Translations under genes and position numbers: made by a program
Shown: positions 1 to 8,872 of the stretch, piece by piece
Layout of the letters: each line of letters starts with the position of its first letter
Numbering within the stretch: the stretch's first letter is position 1
Assembly: GCF_035319885.1 (NCBI RefSeq)
Contig: NZ_CP141285.1
Coordinates: forward strand, 2,786,001 to 2,850,000
Direction: 5' to 3'
From: Altererythrobacter sp. H2
Lineage (GTDB): Bacteria > Pseudomonadota > Alphaproteobacteria > Sphingomonadales > Sphingomonadaceae
DNA: 64,000 bases
The notes under the pieces: model-generated
The model's input: only the letters and a program-made list of their open reading frames with translations
The model's database searches: none
What the model was told of the DNA's origin: nothing

Positions 1-251
1 TGGCGGGTACGCCGGGTCTCGCCGCGATCGGGATCATCATTGCCGCGCTGACCGCCACCTTGCGCGGAGGGGCGGCGCTGTCTGGCCTGCTGCTGGTGCC
101 GCTGGCCGTGCCGATCCTGATCTTCGGCGCAGGCAGCCTGGCGCGGGGCGATACGACCGGGATTGCCCTGGCGGGCGCCATCAGCCTCGGGCTGGTAGCC
201 CTGGCCCCGTTCGCCGCCGGAGCCGCGATCCGCTCCGCCCGCGAGCAGTGA
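1..251 (+). CDS. ccmB: Heme exporter protein CcmB, C-terminal part
   Basis: The open frame enters from the left edge of the window (first full codon at base 3) and ends with TGA at 249-251. The 82 visible residues form two hydrophobic segments with a short charged loop (a leucine-arginine-glycine-glycine stretch). They match the last two transmembrane helices of CcmB, including the conserved LPL/VP-PVLIF-like stretch, seen here as VPLAVPILIFGAG. CcmB is the membrane subunit of the CcmAB ABC transporter used in cytochrome c maturation (system I). The rest of the gene lies upstream of the window. The next gene is not ccmC, so the ccm cluster appears to end or be split here. Confidence 0.8.
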   Translation, partial: AGTPGLAAIGIIIAALTATLRGGAALSGLLLVPLAVPILIFGAGSLARGDTTGIALAGAISLGLVALAPFAAGAAIRSAREQ

Positions 252-321
252 CAGGCTTGCGCCGCGCCCGCGGTTGAGGCACCTTTTGCGTCGGGGCGTC
301 GCGAAGAGAGAGGATACGACC

Positions 322-1095
322 ATGGCCACCAAGGCTCAGGTCGCGCCCGTTGCTGTCGCGCGCGACCTAACCATTGCCGATCTGCGCGCCGCGCTTGCGG
401 GAGGCTGGCGCGATTTTCTCGCCGCACCTCTGTTCGGACTGTTCTTTGCCGGCATTTACGTCGGCAGCGGCCTGTTCCTGACCTACGCCCTGTTCGCGTG
501 GGGCGAGGCCACCTGGCTGATCCCCGCCGCCGCCGGTTTCCCGCTGGTGGCCCCGTTCATCGCGGTCGGTCTCTACGAAGTCAGCCGGCGGCGCGAGGCC
601 GGCCTGCCGCTCCGGTGGGGCGCAGTGCTTGGTGCGCTGCGAGGGCGCGGGGATGAGCAGATCCTGAGCATGGGGGTGATCGTGTTCGTGGCCTTCGGCT
701 TCTGGCTGATGGTGGCGCATGGCATCTTCGCCATCTTCCTGGCCGAAAGCGGATTGGGTTCGGAATCGCTCGCGTTGTTCGGCACACCGGCCGGGATCGC
801 CATGCTGGCCGTCGGCAGCGTGGTCGGCGGGCTGATGGCGCTCGCCTTCTACGCGATCACCGTGATGAGCCTGCCAATGCTGGTGGACCGTGAAGTGGAC
901 TTCCTGACCGCCATCATCGTCAGCCTCGCCACCATGCGGTCAAACGGCCCGATCATGCTGGTCTGGGCCATCGTGATCGCGGCAACGCTGTTCGTGGCGA
1001 TGGTGCCGCTGTTCCTTGGTCTGCTGGTTGCCCTGCCAGTGCTGGGCCATGCAACCTGGCACCTCTACCGGCGGGTGGTCGGCCCGGCTCATTAA
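322..1095 (+). CDS. DUF2189 family integral membrane protein
   Basis: This 257-residue protein has about six hydrophobic segments after a short hydrophilic N-terminus. The order (APLFGLFFAGIYVG helix, then a proline-rich helix, then a charged loop with SRRREAG) is that of the DUF2189 family of bacterial inner-membrane proteins, whose function is unknown. I chose the ATG at 322 because AGAGAGGA lies just upstream; the frame itself is open back to a TTG at 274. It sits between ccmB and the convergent map gene with no evident operon partner. The product name is secure at the family level only. Confidence 0.75.
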   Translation: MATKAQVAPVAVARDLTIADLRAALAGGWRDFLAAPLFGLFFAGIYVGSGLFLTYALFAWGEATWLIPAAAGFPLVAPFIAVGLYEVSRRREAGLPLRWGAVLGALRGRGDEQILSMGVIVFVAFGFWLMVAHGIFAIFLAESGLGSESLALFGTPAGIAMLAVGSVVGGLMALAFYAITVMSLPMLVDREVDFLTAIIVSLATMRSNGPIMLVWAIVIAATLFVAMVPLFLGLLVALPVLGHATWHLYRRVVGPAH

Positions 1096-1119
1096 GGTGG
1101 CCCTCAGTAGAGGCGGCCC

Positions 1120-1947
1120 TCAGTAAGGCGGTTTGTCGAGGCCTTTCGGGCTCTTGGTGAAAATCTCGATGCCGTTTTCCGTGATGCCGAGCGAGTGCTC
1201 GAACTGGGCCGAGAGCGACTTGTCCCGCGTCACCGCCGTCCACCCGTCGCCCAGCACCTTGGCCCAGGGCTTGCCCAAATTGATCATCGGCTCGATGGTG
1301 AAGAACATGCCCGGCTTCAGCAGCGGCCCGGTGCCCGCCTGCCCCGCGTGGATCACTTCAGGGGCATCGTGGAACAGGCGGCCGAGGCCATGGCCGCAGA
1401 ATTCGCGCACCACGCCATAACGGAACTGGCTGGCATGGGCTTCAATCGCAGCGCCGATATCGCCCAGCCGCGCACCAGGCTTCCCTGCGGCCTCGATCCC
1501 CAGCATCAGGCATTCGTAAGTCACGTCGACCAGCTTGCGCGCCTTGAGCGACGGCTCCCCGGCGAAATACATCCGGCTGGTATCGCCGTGCCAGCCATCA
1601 AGCAGCGGGGTCACGTCGATGTTGACGATGTCGCCGTCCTTCAGCGCCTTGTCACCCGGAATCCCATGGCAGATCACGTGATTGATCGAGGTGCAGCAGC
1701 TATGCGTGTAACCGCGATAGCCCAGCGTCGCCGGAACAGCCCCGGCATCGAGCATCATGCCACGCACCTTGTCGTCAATGTCCTGCGTGGTCACGCCCGG
1801 CGCGATGAAACCGGTCAGTTCGTCGAGGATTTCTGCGGCCAGCCGCCCGGCTTTCCGCATCCCCTCGAACCCTTCCGGCCCGTGAAGCTTGATGGTGCCG
1901 TCACGGTAGACGGTCTGCTCGCTGTCGATCACCTGATATTCGGTCAT
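1120..1947 (-). CDS. map: Type I methionine aminopeptidase
   Basis: The 275-residue protein removes the initiator methionine from new polypeptides. All five metal ligands of the pita-bread fold are visible: Asp111 (NID), Asp122 (GDTS), His186 (CGHGLG), Glu219 (IEP) and Glu250. The catalytic His94 lies in VICHG. Length fits class I MetAP with a slightly long N-terminus. The ATG at 1947 is preferred over the TTG at 1995, because the family homology begins shortly after it. It is divergent from the M17 aminopeptidase gene, and the 128-bp gap must hold both promoters. Confidence 0.93.
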   Translation of the reverse strand: MTEYQVIDSEQTVYRDGTIKLHGPEGFEGMRKAGRLAAEILDELTGFIAPGVTTQDIDDKVRGMMLDAGAVPATLGYRGYTHSCCTSINHVICHGIPGDKALKDGDIVNIDVTPLLDGWHGDTSRMYFAGEPSLKARKLVDVTYECLMLGIEAAGKPGARLGDIGAAIEAHASQFRYGVVREFCGHGLGRLFHDAPEVIHAGQAGTGPLLKPGMFFTIEPMINLGKPWAKVLGDGWTAVTRDKSLSAQFEHSLGITENGIEIFTKSPKGLDKPPY

Positions 1948-2075
1948 GCGGCGCGATGTAGCGTGGACCGAGCCAAATTGCGAGTGCTGAGGCACTCGAC
2001 AGCGCGCAGGAAATCAGGAACAGCACCGGACTGGCTTTGCCAACCCTTGTGCTGATTTACCGGAGAATGCCCCGC

Positions 2076-3479
2076 ATGGCCGACCCGCAACCGATGAACC
2101 GCCAACCGCTGATCCAGCCAGACCGGGGTCAGGATGCTGTCGCGATCCATCTGGTCAGCAAGGACGGTTTCGAAGCCTGGGTAAAGGGGCTCTCGGCCGG
2201 CCAGCGCGCATCGCTCGCAGCACAGAAGTTCGACGGCAGCGGTTATCAGGTCGGCATAGTGCCGGATGGCGACGGCTGGTTCGCAGTGGGCGGCGTGGCC
2301 GACCCCGCCTCCCTGTCGAGCTGGTGCATGGCCAAACTGGCCGAGGTCCTGCCCGGCGGCACCTACCGCCTGGCTTCGGGCGAACCCGGCCCTGCCCTCC
2401 ACGGATGGCAGACCGCGCAGTACCGCTTTTCCCGCTACAAAGACGCCAAGGACGCGCCGGGTCCACGCGTGCTGCTGACCGGCGAGGTCAAGGCGATCGA
2501 GCCCGCGCTGGCCGAAGCACAGGCGGTCGGCCTGGTGTGCGACCTCGTCAACACCCCGGCCGAGGACATGGGCCCGGCCGCGCTGGAAAGCTGCGCCGAG
2601 TCAATCGCCAAACGCCATGGCGCGGCCGTCACGGTGATCAAGGGTGACGCGCTGGAAAAGGACTATCCGATGATCCATGCGGTCGGGCGAGCCGCAGCGC
2701 GGCATCACGCGCCGCGCCTGATCCGGCTGGAATGGGGCAAGCACAGCGACCCGCTGGTCGCCATTGTCGGCAAGGGGGTGTGCTTCGATTCCGGCGGGCT
2801 CGACATCAAGCCGGCATCGGGAATGCTGCTGATGAAAAAGGATATGGGCGGCGCAGCACATGCCCTCGCCCTGGCCGACCTGGTGATGGGGGCCGGATTG
2901 CCGGTCCGGCTGCACCTGCTGGTGCCGGCTGTGGAGAACGCGATATCCGGCAACGCTTTCCGCCCCGGCGACGTGCTGCGCAGCCGCCAGGGGCTGACTG
3001 TCGAAATCGGTAACACCGACGCCGAGGGCCGGCTGGTTCTGGGCGACGCGCTGACGAGGGCGAGCGAGGATAAACCTGACCTGATCCTCGACTTTGCTAC
3101 CCTGACCGGGGCGGCCCGGGTGGCGCTGGGGCCGGACCTGCCCGCCCTGATGGCCCGCCGGGATGAAACCGCCGATGCCCTGCTCGCCGCCGGACGCGAG
3201 CGGGACGACGAATGCTGGCGCCTGCCACTACCCTCCGCCTATCGGGAGTGGCTCGCTTCCGACATTGCGGACACCAACAACACCCACAGCAACGGGTTTG
3301 CCGGAGCCAGCGTGGCCGGCCTGTTCCTTGACCGGTTCGTCGGCGAAGGGATCGACTGGGCCCACTTTGACACCTTCGCATGGCGCCCCGCCGCCAAACC
3401 GGGGCGACCCAAGGGCGGTGCCGCACTGGGCCTCAGGGCGGCCTTTCACATGCTGAAAGCCCGCTATGGCAAAGCCTGA
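2076..3479 (+). CDS. M17 leucyl aminopeptidase family protein
   Basis: A 467-residue cytosolic aminopeptidase with a variable N-terminal domain and a C-terminal M17 catalytic domain. The metal and active-site motif GKGVCFDSGGLDIKP lies near residues 232-246, and the family signature NTDAEGRL near 313-320. The two zinc/manganese ions are expected to bind there. ATG 2076 is chosen because GGAG lies about 10 bases upstream; an ATG at 2067 touches that ribosome site and a TTG at 2037 has none. It is followed by the SH3-domain gene, a pairing that in related bacteria usually involves an NlpC/P60 peptidase. The exact peptide substrate cannot be read from the sequence. Confidence 0.9.
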   Translation: MADPQPMNRQPLIQPDRGQDAVAIHLVSKDGFEAWVKGLSAGQRASLAAQKFDGSGYQVGIVPDGDGWFAVGGVADPASLSSWCMAKLAEVLPGGTYRLASGEPGPALHGWQTAQYRFSRYKDAKDAPGPRVLLTGEVKAIEPALAEAQAVGLVCDLVNTPAEDMGPAALESCAESIAKRHGAAVTVIKGDALEKDYPMIHAVGRAAARHHAPRLIRLEWGKHSDPLVAIVGKGVCFDSGGLDIKPASGMLLMKKDMGGAAHALALADLVMGAGLPVRLHLLVPAVENAISGNAFRPGDVLRSRQGLTVEIGNTDAEGRLVLGDALTRASEDKPDLILDFATLTGAARVALGPDLPALMARRDETADALLAAGRERDDECWRLPLPSAYREWLASDIADTNNTHSNGFAGASVAGLFLDRFVGEGIDWAHFDTFAWRPAAKPGRPKGGAALGLRAAFHMLKARYGKA

Positions 3480-3544
3480 ACCTTGCCGTGGCGCCAGAAC
3501 GCGGATAAGCGCCCGCACTGCAACGACAGGGTAACGGGTCAAGC

Positions 3545-3883
3545 GTGAGCGATCAGCCGGTATATCATGTGCCAGACGGGCAGCTTTCACTGTCCGGCCC
3601 GGTCGTGCGCCCGGAAGGCAGCGGGCTGCCGATCCGGGGCGATCTGGCCCATATCGCGCTGGCGGAACAGTATCTTGTGTCGAGCTACGTCATCCCGCTC
3701 GCTCGGAAGCTGGCTCGTGCAGAATCATTGCGCGCCGGCCCCCGCAGCGATGCCGAGACGGTGGCCCTGCTGGCCAAGGACAGTGCATTCGAAGTGCTGG
3801 ACCTGGGCAGCGCCTGGGTGTGGGGGTGCCTCGGACCAAGCGGGCCGACCGGCTATCTGCCGCTCGAAGCTCTGGCTGAATGA
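3545..3883 (+). CDS. Small SH3-domain protein (NlpC/P60-type N-terminal domain only)
   Basis: The 112-residue product begins at GTG 3545 and overlaps argC by four bases (ATGA). It resembles the bacterial SH3b module found at the N-terminus of NlpC/P60 cell-wall peptidases: a first strand with LRAGPRSDAE, then FEVLDLGSAWVWG and a final GYLPLEAL strand. No cysteine peptidase domain follows, because argC starts at once. There is no signal peptide. It could be a remnant of a longer C40 peptidase or a stand-alone binding domain. Position after the M17 peptidase and coupling to argC suggest it is still translated. Confidence 0.65.
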   Translation: MSDQPVYHVPDGQLSLSGPVVRPEGSGLPIRGDLAHIALAEQYLVSSYVIPLARKLARAESLRAGPRSDAETVALLAKDSAFEVLDLGSAWVWGCLGPSGPTGYLPLEALAE

Positions 3884-4809
3884 CCTTTTCGGTCTTCATC
3901 GACGGGGCCGCGGGGACGACCGGCCTCGAAATCCGGGAGCGCCTTGAAGGCCGTAGTGAATTTGCGCTGATCCTGCTCGATGATGCGCAGCGCAAAAGTG
4001 CCGATGCCCGCCGCGCCGCCCTCAACGAAGCCGATTTCGCTATCCTGTGCCTTCCCGACGAGGCGGCGCGCGAAGCTGTCGCGCTGATCGACCCGGCCGG
4101 CCGCACCCGCGTGATCGACGCCTCGAGCGCCCACCGCGTGGCTCAGGGCTGGACCTACGGTTTCCCCGAACTGGTCGGCGCCCAGACCGTGGCCGAGGCC
4201 CGCCTGGTAAGCAATCCCGGTTGCTACCCGACCGGGTTTCTTGGCCTGATGGCACCGCTGGTGCGCGCCGGCCTGCTACCGGCGGAATGGCCTTACACGG
4301 TCAATGCGGTCAGCGGCTATTCCGGCGGCGGCAAGGCCCTGATCGAACGGTTCGAGGCTGAGACCGACCTTGCTTTCCGAAGCTACGGCCTTGCCCTTGG
4401 CCACAAGCATATTGCCGAAATGCAGCAGCACGCAGGGCTGGCCCACCCGCCGGTGTTTGCGCCTGCTGTCATTCCCGCTTTTCGCGGAATGGTGGTGGAA
4501 GTGCCCCTGCCCCTTGCTGCCGTGACTGCGCCTGCGCCGGAAGCGCTCAGCGATTGCCTCGCGGCGTTCTATGAAGACAGCAGGATCGTGCGGGTCGTGG
4601 GCACGCCGCGTGATGAAATTGTTCTTCGCGCACAAGAACAGCCGCACGACGATCTGACCCTCCAGGTCTTCGGCAGCGCGGACGGATCGCAGGCGCGCCT
4701 GATCGCAGTGCTCGACAATCTAGGAAAGGGCGCCAGCGGCGCAGCCGTCCAGTCGCTCAACCTGATGGCCGGACTTGAGGAAACCCTCGGACTGCGGCTT
4801 CCTGCCTAA
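3880..4809 (+). CDS. argC: N-acetyl-gamma-glutamyl-phosphate reductase (type 2)
   Basis: This 309-residue enzyme reduces N-acetylglutamyl phosphate to the semialdehyde in arginine biosynthesis, using NADPH. The N-terminal GAAGTTGLEIRERL binds the cofactor. The catalytic Cys115 sits in SNPGCYPTG. The short length and the absence of the extra C-terminal part place it in the type 2 (AstC-like short) group common in alphaproteobacteria. The ATG overlaps the stop of the SH3 gene, implying translational coupling. A palindrome spans its stop codon and may belong to the next transcription unit. Confidence 0.93.
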   Translation: MTFSVFIDGAAGTTGLEIRERLEGRSEFALILLDDAQRKSADARRAALNEADFAILCLPDEAAREAVALIDPAGRTRVIDASSAHRVAQGWTYGFPELVGAQTVAEARLVSNPGCYPTGFLGLMAPLVRAGLLPAEWPYTVNAVSGYSGGGKALIERFEAETDLAFRSYGLALGHKHIAEMQQHAGLAHPPVFAPAVIPAFRGMVVEVPLPLAAVTAPAPEALSDCLAAFYEDSRIVRVVGTPRDEIVLRAQEQPHDDLTLQVFGSADGSQARLIAVLDNLGKGASGAAVQSLNLMAGLEETLGLRLPA

Positions 4810-4840
4810 AATTTAGGCAAAATCTGGATTCGGTTTAGGC
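4803..4840. promoter_or_regulatory. TTTAGGC palindrome plus third half-site
   Basis: The perfect inverted repeat TGCCTAAA-A-TTTAGGCA occupies 4803-4819 and overlaps the argC stop codon. A third TTTAGGC copy follows at 4834-4840, 22 bases (about two helical turns) after the copy at 4812. No T-run follows, so it is not a typical terminator. It lies about 60 bp before the sigma54-like glnB promoter and may be an operator or activator site. The binding protein is unknown. Confidence 0.35.
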
Positions 4841-4846
4841 AGATGA

Positions 4847-5332
<486 letters not shown>

Positions 5333-5407
5333 CGCGCTTGTGCGCCTCCACTCCAACCGATCCCAACCCCCGCGCACCAAGCCGGGGAACCAGAAGGAAG
5401 AACCCGA

Positions 5408-6817
5408 ATGAGCAAGGCAAAGGATATCCTCAAGCAGATCAAGGACGAGGAAATCGAATGGGTCGATCTGCGCTTCACCGATCCCAAGGGCAAGTGGCAG
5501 CACCTGACGATGGTCGCCGGTATCCTGGGTGAGGACGAACTTGAGGACGGCCTGATGTTCGACGGCTCGTCGATTGCCGGCTGGAAGGTCATCAACGAAA
5601 GCGACATGATCCTCAAGCCCGATCTGGACCGGGCCGTGCTCGACCCGTTCAGCGCAACCCCGATGCTGGTGCTGTTCTGTGATATCGTCGAGCCTTCGAC
5701 CGGTGACCTCTACAGCCGCGACCCGCGTTCGACCGCCAAGCGCGCCGAGGCTTACCTCAAGACCACCGGTATCGGTGACACGGTCTATGTCGGGCCGGAA
5801 GCCGAATTCTTCATGTTCGACGATGTGCGCTTTGAAGATGGCTATGCCGGTTCGGGCTTTGCCATCGACGACATCGAACTGCCGACCAACACCGGCAAGG
5901 AATACGAGAGCGGCAACCTTGCCCACCGTCCGCGTGCTAAGGGCGGCTATTTCCCGGTCGCCCCGGTTGACAGCGCGGTCGATATCCGTGCGGAGATGGT
6001 CTCGACCATGATCGAAATGGGCCTCAACTGCGACAAGCACCACCACGAAGTCGCCGCTGCCCAGCACGAACTGGGCGTGACCTTCGACACGCTGGTGAAG
6101 ACTGCCGACAATATGCAGATCTACAAGTATGTCGTCCACCAGGTGGCTCACGCCTACGGCAAGACGGCCACGTTCATGCCCAAGCCGATCAAGGCTGACA
6201 ATGGCAGCGGAATGCACACCCACATGTCGATCTGGAAGGACGGCAAGCCGACCTTCGCCGGGAATGGCTATGCCGGTCTTTCCGAAACCTGCCTTTACTA
6301 CATCGGCGGGGTAATCAAGCACGCCAAGGCCTTGAACGCCTTCACCAACCCGACCACCAACAGCTACAAGCGGCTGGTACCGGGTTTCGAGGCACCGGTG
6401 CTGCTGGCCTATTCCGCCCGCAACCGGTCGGCCTCGTGCCGCATTCCCTATGGCACGGGCGACAAGGCCAAGCGGGTCGAGTTCCGCTTCCCGGACGCGA
6501 TGGCCAACCCCTACCTGGCCTATGCCGCGCTGCTGATGGCCGGGCTCGACGGGATCGTGAACAAGATCCACCCGGGCGAGGCGATGGACAAGAACCTCTA
6601 CGACCTGCCGCCGGCTGAACTGGCCGAAGTGCCGACCGTTTGCGGTTCCTTGCGCGAAGCGCTCGAAGAGCTGGCGGCCGACCACGACTTCCTGCTGAAG
6701 GGCGACGTGTTCTCCAAGGACCAGATCGAAGCCTACATCGAACTGAAGTGGGAAGAAGTCTCGCGCTGGGAAACCACCCCCAGCCCGGTCGAATTCGACA
6801 TGTACTACAGCGCCTGA
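5408..6817 (+). CDS. glnA: Type I glutamine synthetase
   Basis: This 469-residue enzyme makes glutamine from glutamate, ammonia and ATP in the cytoplasm as a dodecamer. Visible motifs include DGSSIAGW near the N-terminus, the glutamate and metal-binding stretch [10 protein letters not shown], and NLYDLPP with the adenylylation Tyr398. This shows that it is of the regulated GSI-beta type. It forms an operon with glnB (75-bp gap, AGAAGGAAG ribosome site) and ends at a strong terminator. Together with PII it forms the nitrogen assimilation core. Confidence 0.96.
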   Translation: MSKAKDILKQIKDEEIEWVDLRFTDPKGKWQHLTMVAGILGEDELEDGLMFDGSSIAGWKVINESDMILKPDLDRAVLDPFSATPMLVLFCDIVEPSTGDLYSRDPRSTAKRAEAYLKTTGIGDTVYVGPEAEFFMFDDVRFEDGYAGSGFAIDDIELPTNTGKEYESGNLAHRPRAKGGYFPVAPVDSAVDIRAEMVSTMIEMGLNCDKHHHEVAAAQHELGVTFDTLVKTADNMQIYKYVVHQVAHAYGKTATFMPKPIKADNGSGMHTHMSIWKDGKPTFAGNGYAGLSETCLYYIGGVIKHAKALNAFTNPTTNSYKRLVPGFEAPVLLAYSARNRSASCRIPYGTGDKAKRVEFRFPDAMANPYLAYAALLMAGLDGIVNKIHPGEAMDKNLYDLPPAELAEVPTVCGSLREALEELAADHDFLLKGDVFSKDQIEAYIELKWEEVSRWETTPSPVEFDMYYSA

Positions 6818-6840
6818 TCCTTTTCGGGTTTGCATCTGGA

Positions 6841-6873
6841 AACCCCGGCGGGCGCGATCCGCCGGGGTTTTTC
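6841..6873 (+). terminator. Intrinsic terminator after glnA
   Basis: AACCCCGGCGG at 6841-6851 pairs perfectly with CCGCCGGGGTT at 6859-6869 around a 7-base loop, and a T-run follows. It ends the glnBA transcript. Confidence 0.88.
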
Positions 6874-6972
6874 ATTGCGCTTCCAATGTCCCGGGTGGTC
6901 CGACCGGCACTGGCGGAACTCCCGGCGCTGCCTTAATGGTCTGTCCCAGATGATAAGAGCTGAGAGCGCAAG

Positions 6973-7926
6973 ATGACGACGACGATGCTGATTTTGGGCG
7001 GACTGGTGCTGCTGGCCGCAGGCGGCGAACTGATCGTTCGCGGTGCGGTCGGCCTCTCCCAGCTCCTGCGGATATCGCCTTTGCTGGCGGGCCTCACCAT
7101 CGTCGGGTTTGGCACTTCCACTCCCGAGCTGGCGACCAGTATCCAGGCGGCAATGGGCGGATCCCCGGGCATTGCGCTGGGCAACGTCATCGGCTCGAAC
7201 GTCGCCAACATCCTGCTGATCCTGGGCATCTCGGCGCTGATCATGCCACTGGCGGTCAATCCGGCCTCGTTCAAACGGGATTCGATTGCACTTGGCGGTT
7301 CGGCCCTGCTCTGTGCCGGGGCGATCCTGACCGGCCGGATCGAATGGCTGATGGGCGCTGTGCTGGTGCTGGCACTGACCGGCTATGTCTGGTGGGCCTA
7401 TCGGTCAGAGGCACGGGCCGACGATGACGAAGCCCATCGTCATATCGAGGAAACGGCTGAAACCACCCCCAAGACGCACAATGGCTGGATACTCGGGCTG
7501 ATGGTCGTTGCCGGGCTCGCCGGAGCGATCTTCGGAGCGCGGTTGCTGGTTGATGGTGCGGTCACGCTCGCCAGTGCGGCAGGCGTATCGGAAAGCGTGA
7601 TCGGACTCACCGTGGTTGCCGTGGGTACGTCTCTGCCGGAACTGATCGCCTGCCTGATCGCAGTCTGGAAGCGCCATCCCGATGTCGCGCTGGGCAACAT
7701 TGTCGGATCGAACATCTACAACGTGCTCGGCATCCTTGGCCTCACCGCGATCGTCCACCCGATTGAAGCACCCGCGGAAATCATTCGGTTCGACGTGCCA
7801 ATTGTGCTGGCGGTCACCGCCCTGCTGCTGGTCCAGTTGCGCAGCGGCTGGAAAATATCTCGCATGGAAGGCGCACTGCTGATCACGCTTTATGCGGGCT
7901 ACACCGTATTCCTGATCCTGCGCTGA
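6973..7926 (+). CDS. Calcium/sodium antiporter, CaCA family
   Basis: The 317-residue inner-membrane protein has two homologous halves, each with a conserved alpha repeat: GFGTSTPELATS with GNVIGSNVANI in the first half, and AVGTSLPELIACL with GNIVGSNIYNV in the second. The repeats form the ion-binding site of YrbG-type K+-independent Ca2+/Na+ exchangers. About ten hydrophobic helices are visible, and the two halves are joined by a charged loop (DDDEAHRHIEE). The ATG at 6973 is the first after the glnA terminator. It stands alone, converging on the six-helix membrane protein gene. Confidence 0.9.
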   Translation: MTTTMLILGGLVLLAAGGELIVRGAVGLSQLLRISPLLAGLTIVGFGTSTPELATSIQAAMGGSPGIALGNVIGSNVANILLILGISALIMPLAVNPASFKRDSIALGGSALLCAGAILTGRIEWLMGAVLVLALTGYVWWAYRSEARADDDEAHRHIEETAETTPKTHNGWILGLMVVAGLAGAIFGARLLVDGAVTLASAAGVSESVIGLTVVAVGTSLPELIACLIAVWKRHPDVALGNIVGSNIYNVLGILGLTAIVHPIEAPAEIIRFDVPIVLAVTALLLVQLRSGWKISRMEGALLITLYAGYTVFLILR

Positions 7927-7932
7927 CCACCA

Positions 7933-8592
7933 CTATCGCTGCTTGAGCATCCCGCGGCGTCCGGCTGCCCAGAACGCTGACACCAGCACCAGCGCCCAGA
8001 ACAGGGTCAGCAGGTCAAGCATGGACGGCACCGGAACATAACCAAGGTAGCTCACCATGGCCCAGCCCCCGATGACCACGAACACGAAGTAATAAGCCGT
8101 CGCTGCCGCTTCATTCATCGTTGCCCGCATCAGTTCGTCCGCCAGCTTGACCGAACGCATCGAGAGCCAGGTGCCGATCGCCCCGAGCAGAACGGCCCCA
8201 ACCAGCGCCACGTGCGAATCCAGCACTCCGCCCGGCCCACCCAATGCGATCAGCGCCAGCATCAGGCCCAGCGCGACCATCCCCCAGCCGCTGGCGGCGA
8301 GCACCTGCTTCTGTTCCAGCAGTTCATCCTCGTCCTCGACGTTGAGGAACTTCGCCCCCATGCGCGGGGCGGCCACGCCCAGTGCCGCCATCAGGCCGGT
8401 GAGCAGATATATCAGCGCCACGAGGAGGGCGATCACCTGCGAGGCGTCCGGTGTCCCGAAGGAACCTGCTTCAACCAGCGCGATGACGCCGGTTGCCCCC
8501 AGAAAACCCACCAGGCCACCAAAGACCAGCGACAGCACGGTCTTGCGGGTCTTGTTCGGCTTCGTCCCCGTCACGTCGAGATTACCATTCAT
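7933..8592 (-). CDS. Six-helix membrane protein coupled to XRE regulator
   Basis: A 219-residue protein with six predicted membrane helices and a polar loop (EDEDELLEQKQVL) after the second. I do not recognise a named family with certainty. Its ATG at 8592 overlaps the stop of the upstream XRE-type regulator by four bases (ATGA), so the two are translated together. Pairs of a 65-70 aa XRE protein and a small multi-pass membrane protein are common in Gram-negative genomes, and the regulator probably controls the pair. Its biochemical role is unknown. Confidence 0.75.
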   Translation of the reverse strand: MNGNLDVTGTKPNKTRKTVLSLVFGGLVGFLGATGVIALVEAGSFGTPDASQVIALLVALIYLLTGLMAALGVAAPRMGAKFLNVEDEDELLEQKQVLAASGWGMVALGLMLALIALGGPGGVLDSHVALVGAVLLGAIGTWLSMRSVKLADELMRATMNEAAATAYYFVFVVIGGWAMVSYLGYVPVPSMLDLLTLFWALVLVSAFWAAGRRGMLKQR

Positions 8593-8795
8593 TCGCTTGG
8601 CTCCCACTGGTCGATGAAAAGGTCAGGCACGGCGACGCCAAACAGCTTGGCCATCCGCAATGCCAGCGGCAGGGATGGATCGTACTTGTCGGTCTCGACC
8701 GCGTTGATGGTCTGCCGCGAAACGCCCAGCCGGCGCGCCAGTTCGCCCTGGCTCCAGCCTTCTGCCTCACGGTAGTCCTTTACGTGGTTCCTCAC
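8589..8795 (-). CDS. Small XRE-family helix-turn-helix regulator
   Basis: From GTG 8795 the product is 68 residues and is essentially one HTH_3 domain. GWSQGELARRLGVSRQTINAVE gives the recognition helix, split here as the family's WSQ-ELA and SRQTIN elements, followed by YDPSLPLALRMAKLF. GTG 8795 is preferred over ATG 8831 because CGGAG lies 8 bases upstream and because a perfect TATAAT overlaps the ATG codon, which would put that codon before the transcript start. It is coupled to the downstream membrane protein gene and lies next to an IS1595-family transposase. Confidence 0.82.
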   Translation of the reverse strand: MRNHVKDYREAEGWSQGELARRLGVSRQTINAVETDKYDPSLPLALRMAKLFGVAVPDLFIDQWEPSE

Positions 8796-8829
8796 CGAAT
8801 CGCTCCGTTGCCTGACAAGAACTCTGGAC

Positions 8830-8835
8830 ATTATA
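8830..8835 (-). promoter_or_regulatory. Candidate -10 box for the XRE gene
   Basis: On the minus strand the sequence AAGTATATAATG contains a perfect TATAAT (8835 down to 8830). An imperfect dyad around it (TGTCAAGTAT facing ATAATGTCCA) could be the regulator's own operator. No convincing -35 box is seen at 16-18 bp. The dyad may alternatively belong to the end of the neighbouring IS. Confidence 0.4.
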
Positions 8836-8872
8836 TACTTGACAAAGCAACCCCTACAGGTAGGGTGAAGCC

